Source: Tepidiphilus sp. J10
GTDB taxonomy: Bacteria; Pseudomonadota; Gammaproteobacteria; Burkholderiales; Thiobacillaceae
NCBI GenBank assembly: GCA_945897865.1
Contig: CAMDHJ010000011.1
Span: 1 to 47,283, forward strand
DNA: 47,283 nucleotides
Direction: 5' to 3'
The translations under genes and the position numbers were made by a program. Below the pieces are notes generated by a model, which did not search any database, had not been told where the DNA came from, and worked only from the letters and a program-made list of their open reading frames with translations. Below, one piece after another: positions 1-8,730 of the stretch; position 1 is the first letter of the stretch; each line of letters begins with the position of its first letter.

Positions 1-485
1 GGTTCAAGATTTTGACCATCGGGGGATTCCGGGCGACCATGTATACCCAGCATGGTGGGTTGCGACGGGCCGTAGATGTCGGCGTCAAGCATGCCGACAT
101 TGGCGCCTTCTGCAGCCAGAGCGAGTGCCAGATTGACCGCTGTGGTGGATTTGCCGACACCACCTTTGCCAGAGGCAACTGCAATGATGTTTTTTACGCC
201 AGGGATCAGCTTCACACCCTTTTGTACACTATGTGCGACGATCTTCCATGACACATTGGTTTGAACGCTTTCCACGCCTTCAAGACTCTTGATCTTGTCT
301 TCGACCAGTTTTGCCATCTCTGACATGACCATTTTGACTGGGTAGGGCAAGACGATATCGAGACTGATTTTGCCGCCATCAACTTGAATATTGCGGGCTG
401 ACTTGGTGGCAATGAAATCTTTTTGTGTATTGGGATCAATAACTTCTTTGAGTGCTACCTGTATTTGCTCGACGGAAACCGGCAT
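1..485 (-). CDS. apbC: Mrp/ApbC iron-sulfur cluster carrier ATPase (N-terminal part, runs off window)
   Basis: Reading the minus strand from the ATG at 485 gives about 161 residues before the window ends. Residues 1-80 resemble the MIP18/DUF59 domain that precedes the ATPase in Mrp proteins. Around residues 105-115 there is a deviant Walker A motif, GKGGVGKST, typical of the MinD/Mrp P-loop family, followed by [16 protein letters not shown], which is highly characteristic of Mrp/ApbC. Family members bind and transfer [4Fe-4S] clusters in the cytoplasm. An AGAGG-like ribosome site lies just upstream of the ATG. The C-terminal half, with the CxxC cluster ligands, is outside the window, so integrity cannot be judged. 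Confidence 0.93.
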   Translation of the reverse strand, partial: MPVSVEQIQVALKEVIDPNTQKDFIATKSARNIQVDGGKISLDIVLPYPVKMVMSEMAKLVEDKIKSLEGVESVQTNVSWKIVAHSVQKGVKLIPGVKNIIAVASGKGGVGKSTTAVNLALALAAEGANVGMLDADIYGPSQPTMLGIHGRPESPDGQNLE

Positions 486-500
486 GGTCTAACCTCTAGG

Positions 501-528
501 TTGATAAAAGATGGAATTGCTGACACAA
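501..528 (-). promoter_or_regulatory. Candidate sigma-70 promoter for apbC
   Basis: On the minus strand TTGTGT (523-528) and TATCAA (501-506) are separated by 16 bp, and the apbC start codon follows 16 bp downstream of the -10 box. The upstream gene on the same strand ends at 690, so the 204-bp gap 486-689 is the natural place for an apbC promoter. The match is only moderate and rests on spacing and position. I see no gene in the rest of the gap. Confidence 0.3.
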
Positions 529-689
529 GGATGAATTCTTGATTTCTGAGCAAATGAAGGCGATAGCCTGCTTTTCAAGATCAGAAATTACTTGATAATT
601 TTACTCGGGATTTGGTCTGCGTGCGCTACCCACTTGGGTAGTTGATTGAGATGGGATGCGTAAAAAGGCGATTTGGCGCTGTTCGGTTT

Positions 690-1367
690 TTATGGGCAAA
701 CATCCAATATGCCATCTTTCCAGCATAACTTGCGGACCCTTTTGTTTGCTTTTTTCTTCGCGGTTCTTGCTTTCCTGAGCGTGTTTACTTCATTTCCTGT
801 ATTTGGCACTGCTTCAGTTTGCGCGATATTTTCATCTGGGGGCGCCGGAGAGAGAGGCGTGTCAATGGCTGAATTCGCTCTGGAAACCTCTATCGGAATC
901 ATTGCCTGCGAAGTTTCCTCGGGGTGTTGTTCGGGATTTTTGATCGAAACATCAGTTTTTTCTGGTGGGATGAGTGTTGCCTCAGTGGAGGATGTCGCCT
1001 GATGGTCTGCTTGCGATATCTTCGGAGATGCGTCCGGCTGGACGGCTTCCTCTTGCAGGGCAGAGGTCGGAGGCGAGAAAGTTGCTGGCATGGAAGCCGA
1101 AGGAAGGGGGAGGGGCAAAGATAAGGGTTGCGGCGGTAACGGCCACAGCCAGAACGGTGTTGGAAAAGGAACAGTTGGTGAAACCCCGAGTCTCGGCATA
1201 GCAGTCGGTTGCGCCCAAGGTTGCGGTTGCAACATATACGGATTGACAGTCCAGAACAGGATTTGCGGCCAGCCTGTGGGTTGAATGGTGGCGGGCTGTT
1301 GCGACCAGGCGGCTGATGTAAATATCGCCAGCGAGATGACCATCAGGTTGCGCATCAATAACAACAT
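690..1367 (-). CDS. Exported proline-rich hypothetical protein
   Basis: 225 residues from the ATG at 1367, chosen because GGTGA, which overlaps the stop codon of the preceding gene, lies at ribosome-binding distance. The N-terminus (MLLLMRNLMVISLAIFTSAA, then WSQ) reads as a Sec signal peptide with likely cleavage before the Q. Residues about 25-115 are extremely rich in Pro, Leu, Trp and Gln; the middle is Ser/Thr/Glu/Pro-rich and probably disordered. The C-terminus is a basic stretch (KARTAKKKANKRVRK) followed by two cysteines in CWKDGILDVCP. I recognise no family. It is the last gene of a run that begins with the CBS-domain gene. Periplasmic or surface location is inferred. Confidence 0.65.
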   Translation of the reverse strand: MLLLMRNLMVISLAIFTSAAWSQQPATIQPTGWPQILFWTVNPYMLQPQPWAQPTAMPRLGVSPTVPFPTPFWLWPLPPQPLSLPLPLPSASMPATFSPPTSALQEEAVQPDASPKISQADHQATSSTEATLIPPEKTDVSIKNPEQHPEETSQAMIPIEVSRANSAIDTPLSPAPPDENIAQTEAVPNTGNEVNTLRKARTAKKKANKRVRKLCWKDGILDVCP

Positions 1368-1371
1368 CTTT

Positions 1372-1734
1372 TCACCGTAGGTCTGGATTATGGGCAACCA
1401 GCTTTAGCATGGGTGCCTTGGCACGCAGGGCAGCTACGATTTCAGCCATGATTCCTGGGCGATACTTCAACGAGACCCAGAGCAGATTGAGTTTCAGATT
1501 GAAATCAGCAAACACGACCCAGTTTGAAAACTGGGCGAGAACGTTCTGAATGATTCGGGTCAGGCATTCAATTTCATGTACTGGTCGTTTCTTGATGCCC
1601 GGTGCCAGCATCATGAAATCAATATAAGGATGGCCTTCGCTATCTCGCTTCGGGGCTAGTTTCCACAAGGGTTCCCCACACGTCCACTGACCCGCACAGG
1701 CGGGTTGTGAGTCGGCGCGGAGAGCCAGTTTCAC
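1372..1734 (-). CDS. Small conserved hypothetical protein
   Basis: An open frame of 120 residues if started at the GTG at 1734, which lies one base after the stop codon of the upstream CBS-domain gene (1736-1738); this tight spacing suggests translational coupling. The frame is open further upstream, to about 1875, but that part overlaps the CBS gene and reads like a shadow. The core (PYIDFMMLAPGIKKRP, then VVFADFNLKLNLLWVS) has a folded, mixed alpha/beta look with no transmembrane segment or signal peptide. I do not recognise a family and assign no function. The Shine-Dalgarno is weak. Confidence 0.6.
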   Translation of the reverse strand: MKLALRADSQPACAGQWTCGEPLWKLAPKRDSEGHPYIDFMMLAPGIKKRPVHEIECLTRIIQNVLAQFSNWVVFADFNLKLNLLWVSLKYRPGIMAEIVAALRAKAPMLKLVAHNPDLR

Positions 1735-1735
1735 G

Positions 1736-2329
1736 TTATCTGCCGAGTTCTGCGCCCAATTCGGCGAAGGTGCTGGCGACGCCAGCTGTTTCAACGTGTG
1801 AGCCAAGTTGCCGACTGATCTGAGAGACCGAAAACATGCCGCGCAAAATCTGGCTACGATCCTTCGTCCGCTCAACTACCAAAGCATGCTGGCGGCCATG
1901 TGTTTTGAGGGTGGTGACAATATCGCCAACATGAGCGGTTTGCAGATTCTCCATGCACAGGACTTCCAGCCTTTCCCGAGGTGTCATGATGTCTTTCACC
2001 ATGACGTCGGAGTGGCGGATGCCCTGGGTTTGCACGACTTGCATTGGTTTTTCGCTGGTCAGGTCGGAAGAGGTAATCAAACCCAGAATATGGTTTTGGT
2101 CATCCACCACCAGCAACATACGTACACCGCGATGAATCATCTTATCCCGAGCAGCTTCGATGGTTTCCAGCGGGAAAATCGTGTACGCAGTGACGACAGT
2201 GAAATCGGTCATCACCGTCGCCGCCGGCTGGTCCAGGGAGACTTTTTCGGGAAGCGACTGGCACGGTTTATGGAAAGTTGCACCCTTCTGCAAGGGAGAT
2301 GTCGGAATGACGTTGTAGGTTCTGCTCAC
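1736..2329 (-). CDS. CBS domain-containing protein
   Basis: 197 residues from a GTG at 2329. Residues about 40-165 hold two CBS repeats: the first around VMTDFTVVTAY and LLVVDDQNHILGLITSSDL, the second around VKDIMTPRERLEVL and HALVVERTKDRSQILRGMFS. CBS pairs usually bind adenine nucleotides and act as energy-sensing regulatory modules. No catalytic or transporter domain is attached, so this is a stand-alone CBS protein whose partner is unknown. The two genes downstream on the same strand begin within a few bases of the preceding stop codons, suggesting one transcript. Confidence 0.85.
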   Translation of the reverse strand: MSRTYNVIPTSPLQKGATFHKPCQSLPEKVSLDQPAATVMTDFTVVTAYTIFPLETIEAARDKMIHRGVRMLLVVDDQNHILGLITSSDLTSEKPMQVVQTQGIRHSDVMVKDIMTPRERLEVLCMENLQTAHVGDIVTTLKTHGRQHALVVERTKDRSQILRGMFSVSQISRQLGSHVETAGVASTFAELGAELGR

Positions 2330-2385
2330 GATAAATCTCGCTTAATGGGTTGCCTGAATGGATTTATTCCAGACAGGGACGTGCT

Positions 2386-2928
2386 TCAGGTACGGCCGAT
2401 GCCGTGTGTACGCATTGCCAGCATATAAGGATGACAAGTGCGTGGATGCTCGGCGCCGATGCTCAAATAACGTTCCAGTTCACTGAGGGCTGTACGGTAG
2501 ACCTCGCGCTTGAATTCAACAACATCGTCTGCCGGCGCCCAGTACTCATGCCAGCGCCAGGCGTCGAATTCCGGATGATCCGACGCGCGCAATCTGACAT
2601 CACAATCACGCCCCACCAGCCGCAGCAAAAACCAGATCTGCTTTTGGCCACGGTAATGGCCGCGCCACTCGCGTTTCATCCAGTCGCGCGGCACGTCATA
2701 CCGCATCCAGTTGCGGGTGCGACCAAGTATGCGAACATGTTCCTGGGCCAACCCAACTTCTTCCATCAACTCGCGAAACATAGCCTGTTCTGGGCTTTCT
2801 CCATGCTTGATGCCGCCCTGAGGAAACTGCCAGGAATTCTGACGGATGCGTTTGCCCCAGAAAACTTCATTGCGTGCATTACAGATGATGATGCCCACGT
2901 TCGGCCGGTAACCGTCTTTGTCGATCAT
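2386..2928 (-). CDS. rppH: RNA pyrophosphohydrolase RppH (Nudix)
   Basis: 180 residues. The complete Nudix box runs from G38 to L60 in the form GX5EX7REUXEEXGU (E44, R52-E53, E56-E57), and the N-terminus [17 protein letters not shown] is typical of RppH. RppH removes pyrophosphate from triphosphorylated 5' ends of mRNA in the cytoplasm and so primes RNase E decay. A GAGG ribosome site precedes the ATG. The last 25 residues after position 155 are less conserved in the family. The gene sits alone, with 95 bp upstream and 56 bp downstream. Confidence 0.95.
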   Translation of the reverse strand: MIDKDGYRPNVGIIICNARNEVFWGKRIRQNSWQFPQGGIKHGESPEQAMFRELMEEVGLAQEHVRILGRTRNWMRYDVPRDWMKREWRGHYRGQKQIWFLLRLVGRDCDVRLRASDHPEFDAWRWHEYWAPADDVVEFKREVYRTALSELERYLSIGAEHPRTCHPYMLAMRTHGIGRT

Positions 2929-3023
2929 GGCCGCCTCGAAAAATTACAGAATTAAAACAATTTTCCCACCCTTCATCAGGGATGGAAAGCATCCTGAAAG
3001 GTCAAGGTTGTGGCTTCGCTGTG

Positions 3024-3797
3024 TCAGAGAATGAATGCGTCGAAAGAGGTCGGGTTCCAGTTCCGCATGCGGGATAGAAAGGCTTCAAACTCCAGACCCA
3101 ATTCAGCTTCCAGGAGTTGGGCCTTGCGCAGCATGGGTTCGAATTTGGTTATAGGTAGGGGTTTGCGGAAGGCGAAAATGATGATGTTGCCCTTCTTTTC
3201 GGCGGGCAGTTGCAGCACATGTTCCCCAAAGGCGCGGGAAAGGCGATCGTAGTAGCGGGGATAGTATTCATCCGATCCCCACAGGTTGAAGATTGCAACC
3301 CCACCGGGGCGCAGCATATCTCTGCTGGCGCGATAAAACTCGGCGCTGGCGAGTGCGTCGACAATTCGTTTGGCATCAAAACCATCGACCAGCAGGACAT
3401 CCTGGCTATCCGGGTTTCCATGCACGAAAGCAGCGCCATCTCCGGTGATCACTGAAAGTCGCTCGTCATCCGGCGGCACCATGAAATAGGCGCGAGCCGC
3501 TGCGACCACTTCCGGATTGATTTCCAGCGCGGTCAACCGGCTTTGAGGCAGGTGGCGATGTATATATTTGGCTATTGAACCGCCGCCGAGTCCGATCAGC
3601 GCAATATCGCTTGGTGCTTGCCGAAACAGCAAAAACGCCATCATGGCGCGGGTGTACTCGAGATCCAGCGCATACGGTTCTTTTAGCCGCATCGCACTTT
3701 GCACGGCGGGGCCGCCCAGGTGCAGGAAACGTGTGTCATTGCGTTCGGAGATTTCGACCGGGGAATGGCCGGGGCTGCGGCGACGGAAAAAGCTCAT
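3024..3797 (-). CDS. Spermidine synthase-like methyltransferase-fold protein
   Basis: 257 residues from the ATG at 3797; a GTG at 3839 is possible but would crowd the divergent pcm promoter region. The Rossmann motif IALIGLGGGSIAKYIHR (GxGGG) and the following LTALEINPEVVAAAR match the spermidine synthase (SpeE/PABMT) fold. LLVDGFDAKRIVDAL corresponds to the region that in true spermidine synthases carries the catalytic Asp. The N-terminal beta domain is short. Many such proteins are annotated only as fused or orphan spermidine synthases, and the actual substrate cannot be read from the sequence. It is divergent from pcm. Confidence 0.8.
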   Translation of the reverse strand: MSFFRRRSPGHSPVEISERNDTRFLHLGGPAVQSAMRLKEPYALDLEYTRAMMAFLLFRQAPSDIALIGLGGGSIAKYIHRHLPQSRLTALEINPEVVAAARAYFMVPPDDERLSVITGDGAAFVHGNPDSQDVLLVDGFDAKRIVDALASAEFYRASRDMLRPGGVAIFNLWGSDEYYPRYYDRLSRAFGEHVLQLPAEKKGNIIIFAFRKPLPITKFEPMLRKAQLLEAELGLEFEAFLSRMRNWNPTSFDAFIL

Positions 3798-3891
3798 GGA
3801 AAATCCGGAATCAACAGAGGGCAGGCGAGAATACTTCACTCTGGCTGATCAGCTAAAATCAGACCCAATTCTAATTTCGGATGTACGGGCG

Positions 3892-4545
3892 ATGGATTAC
3901 GAACAAGCGCGCTTCAATATGGTTGAACAGCAGATTCGTCCCTGGGACGTTCTCGATCCCAAGGTGCTGGATCTACTGCATAAGGTCAAACGGGAAGACT
4001 ATGTGCCACAGGTCTATCGGTCACTGGCATTTGTCGACATGGAAATTCCAATAGGTGACGGCGAAGTCATGTGGGCGCCAAAAATCGAGGCGCGTGCTTT
4101 GCAGGCGTTGCAATTGCGAAGTCATGAACGGGTTCTCGAAGTTGGCACCGGCAGCGGTTATTTCACGGCCTTGCTGGCGCATCAGGCCAGTGTTGTCGTC
4201 AGTGTCGAATTACGGACTGAACTGAAAAATGAAGCCGAGCGCAAATTCAAGGCGCACGGACTGACCAATATTCAAAGCCGCCTGGGCGATGCTGCGCAAG
4301 ACTGGACCGATGATGGTGGTTTCTATGTCATCGTGCTCACCGGCTCCACTCCTTTGTTGCCGCTGGCTTATTTAAACCGACTGAGTCCTGGTGGCCGTCT
4401 GTTCGCCATCGTTGGTGAAGGTGACGCGATGGCGGCGACCTTGGTGACTTGTCTTGCGCCCTCCACCTACCGGACTGACCGTTTGTTTGAAACCAGTGTG
4501 CCGACGTTGAAGAATGCTTTGGTGCCGGAGCGGTTCATTTTCTGA
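3892..4545 (+). CDS. pcm: Protein-L-isoaspartate O-methyltransferase
   Basis: 217 residues from the ATG at 3892; the frame is open further upstream but those codons overlap the divergent gene. The SAM-binding motif I is VLEVGTGSGYFTALLA, preceded by the substrate-loop region around PIGDGEVMWAPKIEARALQA. PIMT enzymes methylate damaged isoaspartyl residues to allow repair, or in some bacteria act in related protein maintenance. In this sequence the usual TxSxP pre-motif is replaced by GEVMWAPK, so it belongs to the divergent betaproteobacterial branch. The stop overlaps the next start (TGATG), indicating coupling with the rhodanese and TolC genes. Confidence 0.85.
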   Translation: MDYEQARFNMVEQQIRPWDVLDPKVLDLLHKVKREDYVPQVYRSLAFVDMEIPIGDGEVMWAPKIEARALQALQLRSHERVLEVGTGSGYFTALLAHQASVVVSVELRTELKNEAERKFKAHGLTNIQSRLGDAAQDWTDDGGFYVIVLTGSTPLLPLAYLNRLSPGGRLFAIVGEGDAMAATLVTCLAPSTYRTDRLFETSVPTLKNALVPERFIF

Positions 4546-4868
4546 TGCGGCAACTTCCACCCGCTGAGTTAAAGGCCTGGCTCGATGATCCGCAACGTGA
4601 AAAGCCGTTATTGCTTGATGTGCGGGAAACCTGGGAGTTCGAGCGTTGTCACATCGATGGCGCAAAATTGATGCCGATGAGCCAGTTTCAATCGACTTTC
4701 GCCGAACTCGACCCGGATCAGGAAACCGTGGTGATCTGCCATCACGGTGTGCGCAGTTTTCATGTCGCCCGCTTCCTTGAACATAATGGTTTTGAGAAGG
4801 TGATCAATCTGACCGGCGGCGTCGATGCCTGGGCGAAAGAGGTCGATCGCCAGATGCCGACTTATTAA
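4545..4868 (+). CDS. Single-domain rhodanese-like sulfurtransferase
   Basis: 107 residues forming one rhodanese domain. Signature pieces are LLLDVRETWEFERCHIDGA near the N-terminus and the active-site loop CHHGVRS with the catalytic Cys at position 65; the C-terminal NLTGGVDAWA is the standard closing motif. Such proteins transfer sulfane sulfur in the cytoplasm. The loop CHHGVRS is characteristic of the small proteobacterial forms. Its ATG shares one base with the pcm stop codon, and the TolC-like gene starts only a few bases downstream, so the three are probably co-transcribed. The physiological acceptor is unknown. Confidence 0.9.
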   Translation: MRQLPPAELKAWLDDPQREKPLLLDVRETWEFERCHIDGAKLMPMSQFQSTFAELDPDQETVVICHHGVRSFHVARFLEHNGFEKVINLTGGVDAWAKEVDRQMPTY

Positions 4869-4872
4869 TTGT

Positions 4873-6177
4873 ATGAGTGAAAAAATGATCCGCCAGAATC
4901 TGACTTTTGTCGTGCTGATGTGCGCCCTGCCAGCCATGGCCGGAAACACCAATCTTGGTGCTGTGTATCAATTGGCGCGTGAAAACGATGCCGAATATGC
5001 TGCAGCACGAGAGAGTTTCAAGGCGGGGCAGGAGAAGGTTCCTCAGGGCAAGGCGGGATTGCTGCCCACCGTTAACCTTGGCGCCAATGCACGTCAAAAT
5101 GAATCGCGGAGCAATGGTGTTTCATCCGACTACGATTCGCGCAGTATTTCTTTGACTCTGACGCAGCCGATTTACCGCAAACAAAACCTGGAAACCTACG
5201 CGCAGGCCAAGATCCAGGCGTTAATCTCCGAACAGCAATTGCAGTTGGCAGAGCAAAAACTGCTTTTGACTGTGGCGCAGGCCTACTTTGCGGTGTTGCA
5301 GGCACAAGATGTACTGACAACAGCACAATCGCAGAAAAGCGCTTTTGCCGAGCAACTTGCGCAGGCGCGCAAGAGTTTTGAGGTGGGGGCTTCCACGATC
5401 ACCGACACGCATGAAGCTCAGGCCCGCTATGACCTGACTGTGGCACAAGAAATTGCTGCGATGAATGATCTTGAAGTGACGCGGCGTTCACTGGAAAAAA
5501 TCATCAACAGTGAAAGCCCGGAACTTGCTCGCTTGGCGGAAGGCGTCAGAATGACTCTGCCTGAACCCAACAATATGGACGCCTGGGTCAAACAAGCAGA
5601 AGAAGACAGTCTTAGCGTCAGCCTGAATCAGTCTACATTGGAGTTGGCGCGACGTGATGTCGAGCGTCTGCGTGCTGGCCATCTGCCCACCTTGGATTTG
5701 ACGGCCAATTACAGCGATAGTCGCAACCCCTCCTCATCCATCAATTCCTCTCGAAGCGGCAGCATTGGCCTTGAATTCGGCTGGCTGCTCTATCAAGGCG
5801 GGTTGATTGGTTCACGAGTGCGCGAAGCGGTCGCCATTCAGGAAAAAACTCGCTTTGACCTTGATAACGCCCGCCGACAAGCCCGGCTGGATGCGCGTCA
5901 AGGTTTTCTCGGTGTCCTCTCGGGTGATGCGCAGGTAAAGGCCCTGGAGCAAGCCCTGGTGTCCAGCGAAGCGCAATTGAAATCGACCAAACTTGGTCTG
6001 GAAGTGGGCGTGCGCACGCGTGTCGATGTGCTTAATGCGCAGCAGCAACTCTTCACCACCAAGCGTGATCTCGCCGCCGCGCGCTATCAAACCCTGGTTG
6101 CCGGTTTTCAGCTCAAGGCTGCCGCCGGTCGTTTGACAGAAGACGATTTGAAAGCGGTTGATGCGCTATTGAAGTAA
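4873..6177 (+). CDS. tolC: TolC family outer membrane channel protein
   Basis: 434 residues from the ATG at 4873; an in-frame ATG at 4885 is an alternative. The first about 23 residues form a signal peptide (LTFVVLMCALPAMA, then GN). Two related halves of an outer-membrane efflux protein follow, each rich in Ala/Gln/Leu coiled coil, for example LAEQKLLLTVAQAYFAVLQA and LEVGVRTRVDVLNAQQQLF, the latter being a TolC hallmark. TolC trimers span the outer membrane and periplasm and serve type I secretion and RND/ABC efflux. No inner-membrane partner lies nearby, so it may serve several pumps. It converges on waaA, with 69 bp between the stops and no clear terminator. Confidence 0.93.
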   Translation: MSEKMIRQNLTFVVLMCALPAMAGNTNLGAVYQLARENDAEYAAARESFKAGQEKVPQGKAGLLPTVNLGANARQNESRSNGVSSDYDSRSISLTLTQPIYRKQNLETYAQAKIQALISEQQLQLAEQKLLLTVAQAYFAVLQAQDVLTTAQSQKSAFAEQLAQARKSFEVGASTITDTHEAQARYDLTVAQEIAAMNDLEVTRRSLEKIINSESPELARLAEGVRMTLPEPNNMDAWVKQAEEDSLSVSLNQSTLELARRDVERLRAGHLPTLDLTANYSDSRNPSSSINSSRSGSIGLEFGWLLYQGGLIGSRVREAVAIQEKTRFDLDNARRQARLDARQGFLGVLSGDAQVKALEQALVSSEAQLKSTKLGLEVGVRTRVDVLNAQQQLFTTKRDLAAARYQTLVAGFQLKAAAGRLTEDDLKAVDALLK

Positions 6178-6246
6178 GGCTTGCACTTGCACACTGAACG
6201 CAGCGAGGTTGCTGGCTGAAGAACCGAGTGACGGGAACGCCGCCGT

Positions 6247-7545
6247 TTATCTTGTTGCTGAAGGCATTGTCCTTAAATCTACCCAGCTCGCTTCAAGCAT
6301 ATCCAGCGTTCTTGCCGTTGCTCCGCGATTCTGTTCGGCAAAAATCTTGCCCGCACTCGCCATGAGCTGACGTTTTGCCGCGTCGTCATGCAAGTCCCGC
6401 AATGCCATCAACATCTCCTCGCCATCCGCCACGCGCAGAGCTGCGCCCGTCGCCACCGATTGCTCCGCAGCTTCGCTGAAATTCCAGGTATGCGGTCCGA
6501 TCAACGCCGGGCATCCTGCCGCTGCCGCTTCGATCAGATTCTGGCTGCCGAATGGCAGCAGGCTGCCGCCAATGTAGGCGACATCCGCAGCGGCGTAATA
6601 GGTGGCCAATTCACCCATGCTGTCACCCAGAAAAACCTTGGTCTCCGGTAGGAGCGGATCATTGCCAGATGCTTCGCTGCGTCGTGCCCAGGCGGTGTGA
6701 CGAGAAGCGATCAGGCTGGCGACTTCCGCGAACCGTTGCGGATGACGCGGCACGATGACCAACACGGCATCGGGCAGATAGAGCCGGTCAAACAGATCAA
6801 GTAAAACAGATTCCTCGCCTTCACGAGTGCTCGCCGCCAACCAGACAAAGCGGCCTGCAAACTGATGCCTTAAGTCCTGCGCGCGTTGGGCGGTGTCGAG
6901 TGGGACTTGGACATCAAATTTGAGGTTACCGGTGATCTTTATTTCTTCCGCGCCGAGGGCGGCAAAACGATCTGCATCCTGTGTGGTTTGTGCGGCCAGT
7001 CCGCTCAGCGAGCGCAAAGTCTGCGCGACCAGCCGGTGGAAGCGGGCGTAACCGCGTGCGGAACGTTCCGACAAGCGTGCATTGACCAGGAATAGCGGCA
7101 CATTGCGCTGCTTGCAGGCGACAAACAGATTTGGCCACAACTCGGTTTCCATGATCACTCCCAGGTTGGGGCGGGCGCGCATCAGAAACAGCCAGGTCAA
7201 AAGGGGAAAGTCGTAGGGTAAATAAGCTTGTTCAAACCCCGCTCCGGCTGCTTCGCCAAACAGTGCCTTGCCGGTTTCTCGACCGGTGGGCGTGGTATGC
7301 GTCAACAGAATCGCGCAATCGGGATGCCGCGCGCGCCAAGCGGCAATCAAGGGAGCCGCCGCCCGTGTCTCGCCGACCGAAACGGCATGAATCCAGAGAC
7401 GTCGTTGGCCTGACCAGCGACGAATCCAGCCGAGGCGTTGCGGCCAATATTGAAGATATTCGGGCTGCTTCCTTGCTCGCCAGAGCAGGTGCAAAAAAGC
7501 AAACGGCAAGACCAGAATCCAGGCCAGGGAGTAGAGCATTCGCAT
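6247..7545 (-). CDS. waaA: 3-deoxy-D-manno-octulosonic acid (Kdo) transferase
   Basis: 432 residues. One N-terminal hydrophobic segment (LAWILVLPFAFLHLLW) anchors the enzyme to the inner membrane. The GT30 features are WIHAVSVGETRAA, LLTHTTPTGRETG, GVIMETELWPNL and, in the C-terminal half, GDSMGELATYYAAADVAYIGG and LIEAAAAGCPALIGPH. WaaA adds Kdo from CMP-Kdo to lipid IVA, making the base of the LPS inner core. It lies about 13 kb from the main heptose/core locus. It is divergent from the epimerase gene, with a 133-bp intergenic region that must hold promoters for both. Confidence 0.96.
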   Translation of the reverse strand: MRMLYSLAWILVLPFAFLHLLWRARKQPEYLQYWPQRLGWIRRWSGQRRLWIHAVSVGETRAAAPLIAAWRARHPDCAILLTHTTPTGRETGKALFGEAAGAGFEQAYLPYDFPLLTWLFLMRARPNLGVIMETELWPNLFVACKQRNVPLFLVNARLSERSARGYARFHRLVAQTLRSLSGLAAQTTQDADRFAALGAEEIKITGNLKFDVQVPLDTAQRAQDLRHQFAGRFVWLAASTREGEESVLLDLFDRLYLPDAVLVIVPRHPQRFAEVASLIASRHTAWARRSEASGNDPLLPETKVFLGDSMGELATYYAAADVAYIGGSLLPFGSQNLIEAAAAGCPALIGPHTWNFSEAAEQSVATGAALRVADGEEMLMALRDLHDDAAKRQLMASAGKIFAEQNRGATARTLDMLEASWVDLRTMPSATR

Positions 7546-7678
7546 GGGCTGGATGTTATTGAAGCTGCGCGATCATGTCTTGAAATTGCACATTCAAGTT
7601 TGCACTGGGCAATTTGAAAGAGTGACAGGCGCCAAACCGGCCTCTAACATCCGTTCGGCTCAAACAAGGGGAAACGAA

Positions 7679-8686
7679 ATGAAAGTTCTCGTCACCGGCG
7701 CCGCCGGTTTCATCGGCATGCACGTCGCACAAATCCTGCTCAAACGCGGTGATGAAGTGGTTGGCATCGACAATCTCAACGACTACTACGATCCCAAGCT
7801 CAAGCTGGCGCGCCTGGAGCAGCTCAAGCCCTATCCCAATTTCAAATTTGTGCGCGGCGACATCGCGGATCGTGTCACCGTCGAAGACCTGTTTGCCGCC
7901 GAGAAATTCAATCGTGTCATCAATCTCGCTGCGCAACCCGGCGTACGCTATTCGCTGAAGAATCCCTACGCCTACATACAGACCAATCTGGTCGGCTTCG
8001 GCAATTTGCTCGAAGGTTGCCGCCACAATGGCGTCGAACACTTCGTCTACGCCAGCAGTTCCAGCGTCTACGGCGCCAACACCCACATGCCGTTCTCGGT
8101 GCACGACAATGTCGATCACCCGGTCAGCCTGTATGCCGCCAGCAAAAAGGCCAACGAACTGATGGCCCACACCTACAGCCATCTGTATGGTCTACCGACC
8201 ACCGGCCTGCGTTATTTCACCGTTTACGGGCCATGGGGGCGCCCGGACATGTCGCCTTGGTTGTTCACTAGCGCCATTCTGGAAGATCGAACCATCGACG
8301 TGTTCAACCACGGCAAGATGCAACGCGACTTCACCTACGTCGACGACATCGCCGAAGGCACCGTGCGCGTACTCGACCGTATTGCTACGCCAGACCCGGA
8401 CTTCTCCACCGATGCTCCCGACCCCAGCACCAGCTACGCGCCGTTCCGTGTCTACAACATCGGCAATAACCAGCCGGTGGAGCTGATGACATTCATCAAG
8501 ACCATTGAAGACGCGATTGGTCAGGAAGCGAAGAAAAACTTCCTGCCGATGCAGCCGGGTGATGTCGTGGCGACCTATGCCAATATCGATGCATTGAAAC
8601 GCGATGTTGGCTTTGAGCCAAAAACCGAACTGGTTGTAGGTATTGGCAATTGGGCGGCGTGGTACCGGAAATATACCGGCCAATGA
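7679..8686 (+). CDS. NAD-dependent nucleotide-sugar epimerase (UDP-glucuronate 4-epimerase type)
   Basis: 335 residues from the ATG at 7679, preceded by AGGGGAAAC at good spacing. It is an extended short-chain dehydrogenase: the Rossmann motif GAAGFIG is at residues 7-13, and the catalytic SSSS...Y...K set appears as YASSSSVYG and LYAASKKANELM. NLAAQPGVRYSLKNPYAYI and LRYFTVYGPWGRPDM are typical of the CapI/LspL/WbpP branch, which interconverts UDP-GlcA and UDP-GalA or the corresponding N-acetylated sugars. The exact substrate cannot be fixed. It probably feeds LPS or capsule synthesis. It stands as a single gene between waaA and the convergent flavoprotein. Confidence 0.9.
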   Translation: MKVLVTGAAGFIGMHVAQILLKRGDEVVGIDNLNDYYDPKLKLARLEQLKPYPNFKFVRGDIADRVTVEDLFAAEKFNRVINLAAQPGVRYSLKNPYAYIQTNLVGFGNLLEGCRHNGVEHFVYASSSSVYGANTHMPFSVHDNVDHPVSLYAASKKANELMAHTYSHLYGLPTTGLRYFTVYGPWGRPDMSPWLFTSAILEDRTIDVFNHGKMQRDFTYVDDIAEGTVRVLDRIATPDPDFSTDAPDPSTSYAPFRVYNIGNNQPVELMTFIKTIEDAIGQEAKKNFLPMQPGDVVATYANIDALKRDVGFEPKTELVVGIGNWAAWYRKYTGQ

Positions 8687-8704
8687 AGCCCGTCTATCCG
8701 CAGT

Positions 8705-8730
8705 AATCGGTGTGGCCAGCCGCGCCGATT
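8705..8730. terminator. Candidate hairpin between convergent genes
   Basis: AATCGGTG (8705-8712) pairs with CGCCGATT (8723-8730) as an 8-bp stem with one G:T wobble and a 10-nt loop. It exactly fills the gap between the epimerase stop (8686) and the convergent flavoprotein stop (8731-8733). There is no long T run on either side, so factor-independent activity is uncertain. Position is the main argument. Confidence 0.35.
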
